DNA from: Casuarina equisetifolia
Taxonomy: Eukaryota > Streptophyta > Magnoliopsida > Fagales > Casuarinaceae
NCBI GenBank assembly: GCA_028551475.1
Contig: CM052357.1
Span: 12,199,931 to 12,263,930, forward strand
Direction: 5' to 3'
DNA: 64,000 nucleotides
Shown: positions 12,301 through 23,766 of the stretch, one piece after another
Position numbering within the stretch: the first letter of the stretch is position 1
Layout of the letters: every line of letters starts with the position of its first letter
Translations under genes and position numbers: made by a program
Notes under the pieces: model-generated
Databases searched by the model: none
What the model was told of the DNA's origin: nothing
What the model saw: only the letters and a program-made list of their open reading frames with translations

Positions 12301-15300
12301 AGCTTCTATTCGCCGCTTAAAAGGCACAACAGTACCCCCACCCAGTGAATAAATAGAAAAGAAGAGGAAAGTATAACTAAGGATGTTAAAACAATCTGAA
12401 AGAAAATTACAAATTCTCAAAATAAATAAAAAATGCCTCCATCCTAGAAAATAAATATTACATATGATAACAAATGTGATGAATTCCAAGAATGGGAGAG
12501 AAACTGAAAGGAATACATTTTAACTACCCAAGAACATTTAGACGATCTGTTTTAGCTGGACCTTTCAAACCCGCTAGAGTTGTATCAAGACAGCATGACA
12601 AGAGAATGACCCAAACTAGCAGAGCCCCCAAATTGTGGAAAATACCAAGAAACAGACATTTTATAACTTAAGAGACATTATTGCACTCATCATATCTGAT
12701 CCCGTGCAACATAGATGGTGATTACTTGTTTCTTTCAATATAGTTTGCAAAATCTTACTCCTCCTTTAACCTGGATTCTTAGTGTGCGTATACTTAAGCC
12801 TAGACAAAAGTATAAAATAGCAACTGTGAGAACAACTTGATTCAAAGGAATAACTATATTGTTACAGGAGTGAAATCAACTGCACAGTTTCACCTCGTAA
12901 ATCTTTAAAACATAATATGTAGTCAAAATCAGCATCGATTTGCCACTAAAAAACTCAATGCATGCAGTCAAAGAGCAATCTGGTGACCCAAATGACCAGC
13001 TAAACCCCCTCCCTATTTTTTTTTCTTTCCCGTTTCTTCTTCTGGAGAAAGAAGTGGAGGTCTTTAACAAATGTACAATGCGAAGTACTAAAGAGAACTA
13101 CAAATATGAAGGGAAGAAAAAGAAACCTATACAACTCAAAAAGAGCAGCCTAAATTACCTGCATATTTGATGCAACATTTACTGCATAATAAATAGGAGG
13201 ATTTTTGTCTTGATAATGGAACTTCGTCTCACAAACAGCTGAAAGCTTCATTAAAATATTAGGTTGGCTCAGTCCTATGATGAACAATTGTAAAGAAACA
13301 ATGCAATTATATCTTTTGTGTGCATGTGTGTTCGTTCATATATACCTCATCAAATATCCATTTGCTAATGCCAGACTGCCGTAAAAGGAGAATATATTTG
13401 AATAGCAACCCTACAATATCTTGCATGTGCTCTACAATTCAATCAATATTAGTCAATAAGTATATGTTCTAGGTTATTAGACACCAGTGCTGCAGTACAA
13501 AAGGCAGTACATAAGAAAAATTTGAAATCAACAAGCCAATCTTATCATCAAATCAGAAAAGATACAGTGAGGGAAGGACGTGGGAGGGGGAGTAAAAAAT
13601 TAAAAACTAACCGTGACCAACATCAGTAAGATCAATTACTACTTTGAAAAATGCAAACTCCAAAGCCCAGTCCGATTCACCCGCAGATAACCCCGTGGCC
13701 CATCCTGCAATTACACATTCCTATAAATTTATCTTTCAACCTGGATAACAGGAATAAGATCATCCAAAGCTGTTATGTTTCACATACCTCATAATTTCCA
13801 TAACATCAGCAAAATACTCAAGAATATTACACATTCTCGTTGCAATGTCAAAAATATTTTCATTCTTAGGTTGCTAGACTTCGACTACATTTTGATTCTG
13901 TACTTGCAAAGGTTATTCATTTTCCTTCTAGTCTTACACATCCCAGACTCGATGCTTTAAAAATGCATAATTACCCTCTTCTTAAATGAATATCTACCTT
14001 CCAGTTTGAACATGTGTGGAGCATTTTGAGTGACACACTTTTATGGAAAGCAACAACCTACTTTTGGCTGTTGTTATATTGTACAACATTACCCTCTTTT
14101 ACTAATTACTCCTAAATTAGGAAAAACATTATGGAAGCCATGATATCTCTTAGATAAATCTTCTTAGTTTTCATTATTTAGCTCAACTTTTTTCGTTAAC
14201 TGGAGGCCACTAGGCCTACAGAATACAACTTAAATGAATCTCTTGCTAAAATCCCCAATCTTTAGTAAAGGTAACATGCCTTTAGGCTCCACAACTTTAC
14301 TGCTAGCTCTCATCCCTCATTATTACCTGACATTAAGCATTCATATTTGCCTTGACAAAAATATTCTCACCACATAAGAAAACATACTACGGTAGCTCCA
14401 CATAGAAAGATAAAAAAAAATCCAAAACAGCTTCGTGGTGAAAGGAACCAAATCTTTACCAGTCAAATCATGAAATGACAGATCAAAAGTGTAGGATCTA
14501 CATATGCTTCAGTTCCATAGGTAACAACAACCTGGTAAGTCCCTAGCATCATAATGCTCCCTTACAAATTTTAGTGGAGAACCAATCTTTATGTGCATAT
14601 TATTCCTTTAGCAATGTAGGTTGTTTTCCACCAAACAATCTCAAAAGAAAAATAGGTAAGAGAAAGGAAGGGGGAAGATAACCATATATGCGGCAAAGAA
14701 AGAGAAATTAAGACCCATTTGACCATAGAAGGAGAGAAGCACATTACAGGTGGTTGTGAAGTAGGAGAGAAGAAAATAACCAGAAACATTCTATAAGGCA
14801 GTAGGAGGAAAAACATTTCAAAGTCCAGAGGCACAGCAAAATGAATGAAAATGGCAGGCCGATAACGTTGCTCAAAAATCAACATTTTGACAAGTTTTTC
14901 CAAAAACCTCTAAAAACAAAGAAGTGAATACTAAAGATGCGTTGAATGCTTTAATGATTGCAAAGATTCATCTGAAAAATGTGATTATGGTTATAAAACT
15001 AAAGATTGCAACCAAGGGGAAAAGGAATCAGACAAAAAAATCCCAGCCGGTTTTTTTTTGTTTTTTTGTTTTTTGTGGGGGGTGGCAAGGGGAGCATATA
15101 CACTTTCCACTAAAAAAATAGTTATTACAAGTACAATAAATTCAGATTTTGTTTGGATGAAGAATTTTGAGAAGGGAAAATCCAATCATTTCTGTGTAAA
15201 TGAAATGCATTGGTGCCACAGAAAACACTCAATTACAATTCTCAAAGAAGTAATTAATTATATTCAGATCAAGAAGTAGAAAAAACTTCTAATTCCAAAA

Positions 15301-18300
15301 GGACCGATCTTAGAGTCCAGCAAAAGAAATCATTATCACATTAAATAATTCTAGCAACAGAAAAGTTCAACTTCTGAGCATCTAGAAATGAAGAAATCTC
15401 TCAGAACATTGATCCAAAAAAAAAAGAAAAAGGATGTGTAAAACCCACCTAATGTTTTCAAGACGTAGAACAAAGATCCTTCTCCTTCATGGCCAATAAG
15501 ATGACCAAGGTACCTGCACGGACCTTCCTTGTAATGTTGAATCTCTGGAGGAATGGGCCATATAATTTTCAATTTATGACCTTCTTTTATAGGAACAGCT
15601 CTCACAAGAATCTGACAAACACAAATGGCAACTAAAGATCCCTTCAAAATCTTAAATCCTTTATAGCACATATTTTTGTTGAAGTATTTTTCTAATAGTT
15701 CAACACATAAAACCCTTTTGTCTCAGCATGTAAAATGTTCACATTTATCATACCTGTAAATGTTCTGCTACACAAGGTTGACCAGGACAACAGAAGGAAC
15801 CTCGTTCAGTGTTTCTAATGTACTGGAACTTGTCCTCCACCAGGTTTTGAATTTTATCAAGACTTTCTGCAAGTATCCAAGAGAAAGGAATTACAAATAT
15901 TGATAATTTGATGCAACCACAGCATCCTCAATCCTGAAATTTACAGACAGTAAATACTAACCTTTAGCATATACAACCAGACGCATAAGGTTGGCAGAAT
16001 AATTTTCTTCATAGAATTTGATAAGCTCATGTCTTGTATCCAACCCTTTTGCTTTAGGTCTAACCTCCAGGGTATCCCAGTTCCCTACATGTGATAAAAT
16101 ATTTACCAGAGTGCAAGAAATGATAAATATAGTGAACTGTAACAGATAGGCATCGTGTTTCTTACAGATACTCCTTTTTTTTTTTTTCTCTCTGTTATGT
16201 TACACATATAAACGGAAGGTCTTGAACCCAGGACCTCATCCTCTGCTTATTTTACGGACCAATTTATCCTTAAAAAAAAACATAGGCAACCACAAGTAGT
16301 GCCCTAAGCAGTTTAATAACTGAAATTGATCTAAATCAGTGTGATGAGGTGCAACATTCCATACATGGACTCTTTGTGCACTAGAATTCAGAATCTGTTA
16401 CTTGTCAGAGGGTGTTAAATATTAATCTCCCAGTCAGGTCTTATGTTGAAAGCTAGTCAATTTTTTTTTAAATAGCTAATATTTCAGTGTATATACAAAA
16501 GAAGGCACTTCCTTTTCCTTGTTCAATTGATAGGATTGAACCCATGGCATGCCCTCCATAACAGTTGCCACTTATCACTAATAGTTGTTGTTTGTTAATT
16601 GTTACTTACCAATACTTATTTTCTTTTCTTTATATTCAACAGCAAGTCAGACAAACAACAACCTGATAGAGATTTTTTAGATAAATTAAAAAATTAGGGA
16701 AAATTCATAGCTCCGACAGGTTGAAAGAATAGGAAGGAAATATAAACATGTTCATTGACTTACAACAAACAAAGTAAACGGAATGAATATGAGGATAACT
16801 GTAAGAACGAGGACAACCCCATAGTCAAAAGCTCAAACTATTTTCAAATGATTAAGGTTAGTAGACTGAACGTTTTGACTAGAAGAAGAGGGAAGGACTC
16901 CATCATTTGACTAGCCACACTTCATTCTCATTAGGAAACTGAGTGAAAGCAGGTGTAAAATAAAAAGGTTCCATCAAAGGAAGGAAGTTGATTGAAGTAT
17001 AGATAGAAGAATATTAACATGTTTCTAGCTTGTATCCAGGCATTGCCAAGAGTTCTCAAGAAATATTTATACATTTCAACAAAGATTTTTCAGAAATTTT
17101 CCAACCATTCTCAAGACCCTCACCAATATTTTCAGATCGCTTCTAAAAGACACTTCCCACAAAATCCCAATAAATTTGCTCCCCATTTAAGTGCTCACCT
17201 TCAAAACTATAATTAGGATACATAGCCTCCAAAAGAGCCAATATCAGATGATTTGGGGATAGAAATAACCCAAATTCCATAATTGGAAAAATTTGGAGGT
17301 TGGGATATATGATGCGCGAAAAGAGATTTGTGACATGGCCCAAGTGGTTCTTAAAAGCTTCAGATATATAATCTATGTTTCTCAGATTTCATTGCCAAAA
17401 TAATATATGACCTGCTAATAAGGCACATCAGTGAAGAACTGGTACTTCAATTTCATATTTAATAATATTAAGAAAAACATGAATGATAAAACTACCTCAT
17501 TCCAAAAGAAATAAAATAAAAACTAAATATCATTCAAACAAGAATGAAGGGCGAACATTAGTACATAACCCCCACAAATGAAATACTGTAGTCTAACACT
17601 GGGAAAACCCCAACCAGCCAAAGAATGCATGTAGGCAGTTTAATGATGGGTACACCATAAATTAAAGTACAAATGTTCAAGGGAGAAAAAAAAAAAGAAA
17701 TCCAGACCTGTGCTGAATTTATGGTATGGATGACTCTCCATACTTAAATGCTTCTGAAGCTGCAAAATATAACAAATTTTAGGCAGAAAATGTGTTAGAA
17801 GTATATTACTGGATGACCACTACTTCAATGAAAACGTAACAATATGATTGACGTCAAATGGAAATGCAAAAGCAAGAAAAATCCAACATACATCATCTGC
17901 AAGGATATTGCCATCAACAAAGTGTACCCTAGCTCTATGCAACTTAAGCAATAGTCTATGTTGCTCAGCAGCTTAAATAAAAGGCTCCAATAAGCAAAGA
18001 AATACAAATTCATTAAGAGACACCAGACGGCTGATTACATATGACTGATAAGAGATCTACCAAGTCATGGAATTAGAAGCTTCCCTGCCAAGGGAGATTC
18101 CAAAGTGTAGCCTAGTGCCATCAAGTGAAAGTTATATCCAGTTGAAACTGCAGATCTTACCCCGGAAGTCAGAAAATTCTTTGAATTTGTAGGCCCGTTA
18201 ACCCTCACGATTCTTTCACCTTAAGGTTGCCACATGAGACAACTCGTCATAAATGCATATTTCAACATTCCACTATAATCAGAAACTACAAAGGAGCCCA

Positions 18301-21300
18301 CAAAAATACGAGGCGGTACTTTCAGGAGATCCCATCAAGCTAAATCAGCATCTTAGTACAGCTATATGACAAATGGTGGTGCCATGCACTACAAGAGAAA
18401 TATCACCACCGATGCTAAGGTCACCATGACTGACTCAAGTATAGGTCTCTAATGTTGGGTATATCACTCCAACAACATGCGAATTCTCCACCAGAGCTCA
18501 GCAATAGAAGGCCCCACACAATAAAATTAATATCCAGACATGCTCCAACCAATAAAATTAAGATATGCCACCATGTTTGAGCCAAACTCTCAGATGCATT
18601 AGGCAACAAGCACCAATACTCTTCAAGCCTAATGTTACACATCCTAATCCAAATCCCCAACCAAAGTCAGGGTATCAACTAGTAATTCAGTGGAAATCAG
18701 TTATCAAAACAGTTTAGATCAGATTTTTTACAGAACATTTCAACGTCCACATTTTACTACATTTGGCAACAATTCGTAACTCCTTCATCATTAGTGGACA
18801 TAAATCAGATTTTGTTACCAAAACATTTGAAGGTCCAAAATATTTCGTTGTGATCTAGGCAGTTGGGGAACTAATTAAAAAAAAAAAAATTGATGCATTC
18901 AAGTGAACCAAAAAGACAGAACATAACTGACTTTTCATCACGTATTTAACAGCTTTTTCATTAAGAGGATCAGCCTCAAGTTTTCAACAACGCAACAGAG
19001 GATCTCCAAAAGATTGCATTATTAACCTTTAAACAAATCCCACAAAAGAAAAAAAAAATCAAGAGAGAATATCAGATGCTGCCTGAGACAGTCGTCTGTT
19101 TCTATGATACTCGAACAAATCTTTCAGCATCTTCTAACGAAAGGTCTGCAACTAAACATCTAGCTGAGTTGTTCCCTATAAAGGATTAAAGAAATGTGGT
19201 TCCGATGCTCAACACTTTTAGTATGGCCATACAACCCTTTGTAGCAACAAAGTGGTACAACAATGATAATATGTTAATAGTTTGAATAGCAGCCTGTTAT
19301 TTCTAGCCAAAAAAAGAATAGAAAAATGCTTTCTCCACTCCCATTCATTCCCTTTCCACTCTAACAGCAAAAATACAGACAAAGGTATTGCCTGCTTTTG
19401 CTTCAATACGAAATAGCAATCAGAGTTGTCATGTGCACATAGCTTTCTGGAAAAATTAGACCAAGTAGAAAAGAAGTGGTTAAGTGCATAAGCAAAATTA
19501 TATCCCTAAAAAGTCTGCTTTTTCATGGTAATTATTTAACAGTTTATTCATAATGAATAGGAATACATATATACCGAAGGGATCAAGGCAGCTAGTACAT
19601 CCCTTGAGTAGATGTCATCCAGTGCTTTCAACTACATATCCTCTTCAAGTACCAAAACTTGGCATGTAACAGTAGTATTTATCCCTAATGCAACAAACAC
19701 AGACCCTACTACTGACACCTAGCAGCATGGGTACTGTCCAGTAAGTGTCTCAGAAATTCCTGCAGTAACAAGTCGCCATCACTGCTGGATCCAAACCCAA
19801 GTATAAGAATGGACCCTATAAAGGAACACAACTTGGAAAAGAGGAAGCTACTAGCTGAAAGTAAACAGTACACACAACCAATGTATATAATGAATTAAAT
19901 TAAAAACAGTACTAGCATAGATATGAGAGTAGTTTCTAGAACCATTTAGAAGATCTGCTTTCCCCAAAGACTTGCCACAGCCTTGAATTTCACTCATATA
20001 GCATTTACGATTAGCATAGCATCTTGCAGTCATGAAAATGCTTAGAACAAGGGCAGTACTGGTACCTGGTTCATTCTCCAACCATCAGACAACAGGTTTT
20101 TCTGATTCTCTGTGTTTTTATGTCAGAGTGAGAGAGAGAGAGAGAGAGAGATGATCAACAACACTTAAGACAAATTGACATACAATGGAATTAAAAAAAG
20201 AGCAAGAAAAGAGCTAACCAGAATCAACAGCTTTAATTTCCCTCATGGTAGCATCAGCAGACATCAAAGGCTTAATAAAGAACTGTGCAAACCTGAACAG
20301 TAAACAACAGCAAATCTAGGGTTACAACTCTGATAACACTATGACAATACCAGCCAGCACAAAAGGAAGGGCATCATCAACCTGTCCAGAGCCTCTTCAA
20401 AAGAATCAGCATTAACATCAAAATGATAGTTGGTATGCTCAGAAGCTGTAAAAGCATTTGTGTTGCCACCATGCTGTGCATCAACAAAAGAAACCACATT
20501 GAGAATGTGGAATGTCCACATCAGTTAACAGTGTCACAACAGAATCAACAAAAAATAAAAGGATTCTCAAGGCAGGAAAAAAATATGCCATGACAGAGGT
20601 GCACGGATAACAGTTGAAAATCTCTAAAAAGAAAACACTCACAAGATCCAACCACAGAAAATTTAGACGAGAAAGAATAAGGGCATCTAAGGACATCCTA
20701 CGCTATATTAGCATATTAGGATTCCTTGAATTAGTCAGATCACCCTAAAAGTGCCAAGAGACTTATTCTACCATGAAACGGTCTCTACCAAGATGAACAG
20801 TTTAAAATAGCAAGGTTGGCCCCAAAAATGAAAAATCACTAAAAAGAAAATGAGTTTAGTCTCTGCCCTATTACCACCCAATAAAATCTAGTTGGACAGC
20901 AGCGCAAATGGGATGTAGAGGTATGTTGGAGGATGGGGAATTTGTAGTGCCATCCTTGTTAAACTGTTTGAATCATCAAATACTGAGAATAATGCGATGA
21001 TGTAAGCACCAGCCACAAGTATAGCCTCTAAACATCCGAGAGGCAAACAGGTCCCCAAATCTCACTTTGGTTTCAAAATACCACTGGTGTAGCCTCTAAA
21101 CATCCGTTTAGTTTTCTGTGTGTCGTGGAACTCCTGAAAGCTTAAAGAATATACATCATACTCCTGAATCATTACAGCTCATCTCAAATTACAACCGTCT
21201 TGTAATCTGGACTCTAATGAGCATAAAATCTTGTAAATAATTCATCATTCCAGACGAAAATTTCAACCAACTACTGCCAAAAAGAAATTTGAAGCCCTCC

Positions 21301-22850
21301 AGAACAAGGCTCATTGCTAGTGCTCAACACTTTTATATCTTTTAATTTTCACAACCATAGTTTCAGAAGTTGTTTAAAGAACCAAAGACACATTAATAAG
21401 TACTCTTCATACGAATATCTATCAATCGCTGCATACAACTGAAAAGTCCACAGCTTACAATGCATTTTCTTACACCTAATATATTTTTACGCTGGAATCA
21501 TTAGCATCTGAAATTTGAATGTAGAAACCAACTGCACAAGAAAATATCCTGGTACTGCAAGTATTAAATACATCTTTTTTTCACAAAAATAAGATCTTAC
21601 TAGGAAGGTAGAGAGATCAAATTTGAATAAAATTTATTTTTTGCTTCATAATCAATATTCACAATATTGTAATTACACCATAGTAACTACAATAACTACT
21701 ATCTTATTCATACCCCAGATAAATCATATAAATGAATAAGGTTAGCTATTCGCTTCACACATAAAGTGGTTGCATTCTCAAAAATTCCTGAAATTCCTCA
21801 TAAATCCATCCTGTAAAGAGGAGGCAGTTCTAGAATGAGGTTCATTTTGCAGCTTCTTAATTTCCACTGCCTTAAGAAATTTCGACACTAACAAAAAAAT
21901 ATGGAAACCAGAGAAAAATTAAAAAAAAAACAAATAAATAAAAAGGGAAGAAAATTCTATCTGTAATTAAATGAAATGCAGACCTCGAAGAGATATTAAA
22001 AGTTAAAGGAGTCTCTAAATTAGAAATATGTAAACTACCTCTGTAATGTACTTGGAGTAACTATCTTCCAGTGGATATTTCTCACTAGCATAAAACAGCA
22101 TATGCTCTGCAAGAAAAAGAACAAAACTTAAAGGTAGAGATGAAATCCATTGGAAAGGAAATTTGCTACTAAACCCCCGCAGAATCTTCAGTCTTCACAA
22201 CGTTAATCCCCAATCAATAACGTTCCTCTACTGTCGGTAATATATATTTATATATATCAAATCCAGGTATCATACTTGTCGCATCAGAAGTTCCTTTCAC
22301 TAACAATTCATTCAAAAATTTCCAATTCTCAATTGAAACAAAAAAAAAAAATTGATATTAATTGTCTGAACTTTCCTAAAAGAAAAACAAGTAGCACGTA
22401 AAGCTTGCTGACTGAGTGGCATTGCAGGAAAAACAAGTAGCACGCGTCTTTAAAACAAAGAAACACATAGAAATGCTCATGCAGATGTTCATTAGACGCT
22501 AACGCGACATAATGATATCACAGAACACAACTCACCGAGAAAATGGGCGAGTCCTTCGAGGCCTTCGGGGTCACTGAAGGCCCCGACCCCGACATCCATG
22601 GAAGCAGCACACTGCAACAAGAGAACACCGTCAGAAAAGGCAGATAAAACCCTAAGAGTTCTATTGATGCGATCTAAAAAGAAAGAAAACAAAGTCCAAA
22701 CTCAAATATCAAGAAATATTGGATTGCCTTGTCCGTATCAGGATCGCTGATGAGAAGGACCTCGAGGGAGTTCTTGAGGACGATCCTCCTGTACTCCCTC
22801 TTGTCCGTGCGCGCCTTCACAATCTCCACCTCTTGCTTGCCAACCGCCAT
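3372..22850 (-). CDS. PXM16: Insulin-degrading-enzyme-like zinc metallopeptidase, peroxisomal type (M16A), 26 exons, 966 aa
   Basis: Exons, first to last: 22850-22728, 22611-22536, 22106-22039, 20473-20382, 20292-20219, 20109-20066, 17759-17708, 16084-15962, 15866-15754, 15611-15449, 13704-13612, 13431-13346, 13245-13159, 12207-12104, 10399-10297, 10181-10086, 10008-9819, 9614-9553, 8502-8398, 5944-5743, 5641-5433, 4879-4755, 4668-4617, 4540-4454, 4056-3934, 3620-3372. They total 2901 bases with consistent phases and no internal stop. The inverted zinc motif HFLEH is at residues 64-68. The distal ligand Glu145 (ENQKNLL) lies 77 residues after His68, the same spacing as H112 to E189 in human IDE. 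The substrate-binding R..Y motif (LRTVEQLGY) is at about 783-790. Length matches the Arabidopsis homologue (970). The protein should cleave small peptides inside an IDE-type chamber. It ends in VKL, a weak PTS1-like tripeptide, so peroxisomal location is inferred. Intron 1 has a GC donor (AAG|GCAATC). No transposon damage reaches an exon. Confidence 0.95.
5945..8397 (-). other. Intron 19 of the M16 peptidase gene, with a 39-bp minisatellite
   Basis: This 2.45-kb intron is the largest in the gene. It has no coding similarity I recognise. The only structure seen is a three-copy tandem repeat at 7213-7336 and some polypyrimidine runs near 7440-7510. Open frames here are chance or repeat-derived. 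Confidence 0.7.
7213..7336 (+). repeat. Minisatellite, about 3 copies of a 39-40 bp unit
   Basis: The hexamer gaagac recurs at 7213, 7252, 7291 and 7331, spacing 39, 39 and 40 bases. Each unit also holds an imperfect 'taatgccaatatgc' core. A 39-base unit equals 13 codons, which explains a 107-residue open frame on the plus strand that I do not regard as a gene. Confidence 0.8.
10400..12103 (-). other. Intron 14 of the M16 peptidase gene
   Basis: 1.7 kb of AT-rich DNA between coding exons 14 and 15, both of which splice in phase. I see no embedded gene or recognisable mobile element. Confidence 0.7.
13705..15448 (-). other. Intron 10 of the M16 peptidase gene
   Basis: 1.74-kb intron. It contains T-rich and G-rich runs near 15048-15090 but no coding sequence or mobile element I can support. 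Long minus-strand open frames inside it lack the conserved peptidase residues. Confidence 0.65.
16085..20065 (-). other. Introns 6 and 7 of the M16 peptidase gene around the short exon 7
   Basis: Introns of 1.62 kb (16085-17707) and 2.31 kb (17760-20065) flank the 52-base exon 7. Both are AT-rich, and nothing else is recognised in them. Confidence 0.65.
20130..20151 (+). repeat. (GA)11 dinucleotide microsatellite
   Basis: A pure run of GA repeats in intron 5 of the M16 peptidase gene, about 20 bases upstream, in gene sense, of the 3' splice site of exon 6. Read on the coding strand it is (TC)n, so it may serve as the polypyrimidine tract for that acceptor. Confidence 0.9.
20474..22038 (-). 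other. Intron 3 of the M16 peptidase gene
   Basis: 1.57-kb AT-rich intron between the exon ending ..YSKYITE and the exon starting HGGNTNAF. No other feature was found. Confidence 0.65.
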
Positions 22851-23766
22851 GACTTTTCCCGTGAAACAGAGATCAACGACTTGGAGAGACTCCTTGTATC
22901 GGAGCTGAACGTGCAGGCAATTGTTATCCTCGGATCTTCTGCTACGAATCTCCCATCCCTACAGTGGGCCTGCAATTGTTACCGGACACGTACCCACATA
23001 GCAAACGTTTTCTGTCACATTGGCTTCATTTTTAATCGTACACTCTGGAATGCCGAAGTCAAGGTCTCGCATATTGCTTTCCTAGACTAACTTTAATTAG
23101 GTAGGACACCTCATTCCTTGTCCCCTAACGTGGTATAAATCACCAAATCTTTTTCTTTTCCACTCTTTCAGAGAGACCCACGAGAAAATTCCCAATCAAA
23201 TGAAAGCACTTGCCCCAGACACATGGCATCCAGAAATTCTACCAAATGAAAGGTCATGGTTCGAGTCTCTCATGCGATTTTAGGGATTAAAGTTGATAAT
23301 GATATTTAAATAAAAGATATTTGATTAATCATTAGTTCTAGAACTTTTAGCATAGTAATTCAGTATCATAACAGCTTCTCATTCCCTAATAATCTCCTCA
23401 AATCCCCTACCCATTTCTTATTGAAAAGAAACAAAAAAGAACGAGCACTAGGTTTATGTAATTTGACCTGAATAAGGTTTTGTCGGTACAATACAGAAAA
23501 GTAATAGAAGACGACGAGAAAGATGGAAATCCACTCGTGTTTCCAACCATCTGCACAGTTGCTATCAAAATAGGAGATAAATTAGAGAGTAAAAAGTGGA
23601 ACTAAATCATATAGGATCCAGCGTCTTGTAAAACACGAGCATTCTCTAGCGGAAGTTTAACATTGCGCCGTTACAAAACCCTGCTTTTGCAGAGAGTATG
23701 AATCTTGTAACTCAAATTTATTGAAACAGGCCATTGCAGTAGTCGAGCAAAAATTAAGTATCCAGG
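22851..23766. promoter_or_regulatory. Promoter and 5' leader of the M16 peptidase gene; 3' flank of the DUF642 gene
   Basis: This 916-base gap lies between two genes on the minus strand, so it must hold the peptidase promoter and the DUF642 3' UTR. The part nearest the peptidase ATG (22851-23000) is GC-richer than its surroundings. I could not pick out a convincing minus-strand TATA box. A 123-residue plus-strand open frame crossing 22719-23090 is a shadow of exon 1. Confidence 0.5.

Noticed and set aside
14589-14903. 104-codon minus-strand frame in intron 10
   Set aside because: Lies between correctly joined exons 10 and 11 and lacks conserved peptidase residues; a chance frame in an intron.
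22719-23090. 123-codon plus-strand frame upstream of the peptidase gene
   Set aside because: It overlaps peptidase exon 1 in antisense and reads like its shadow; no homologue recognised.
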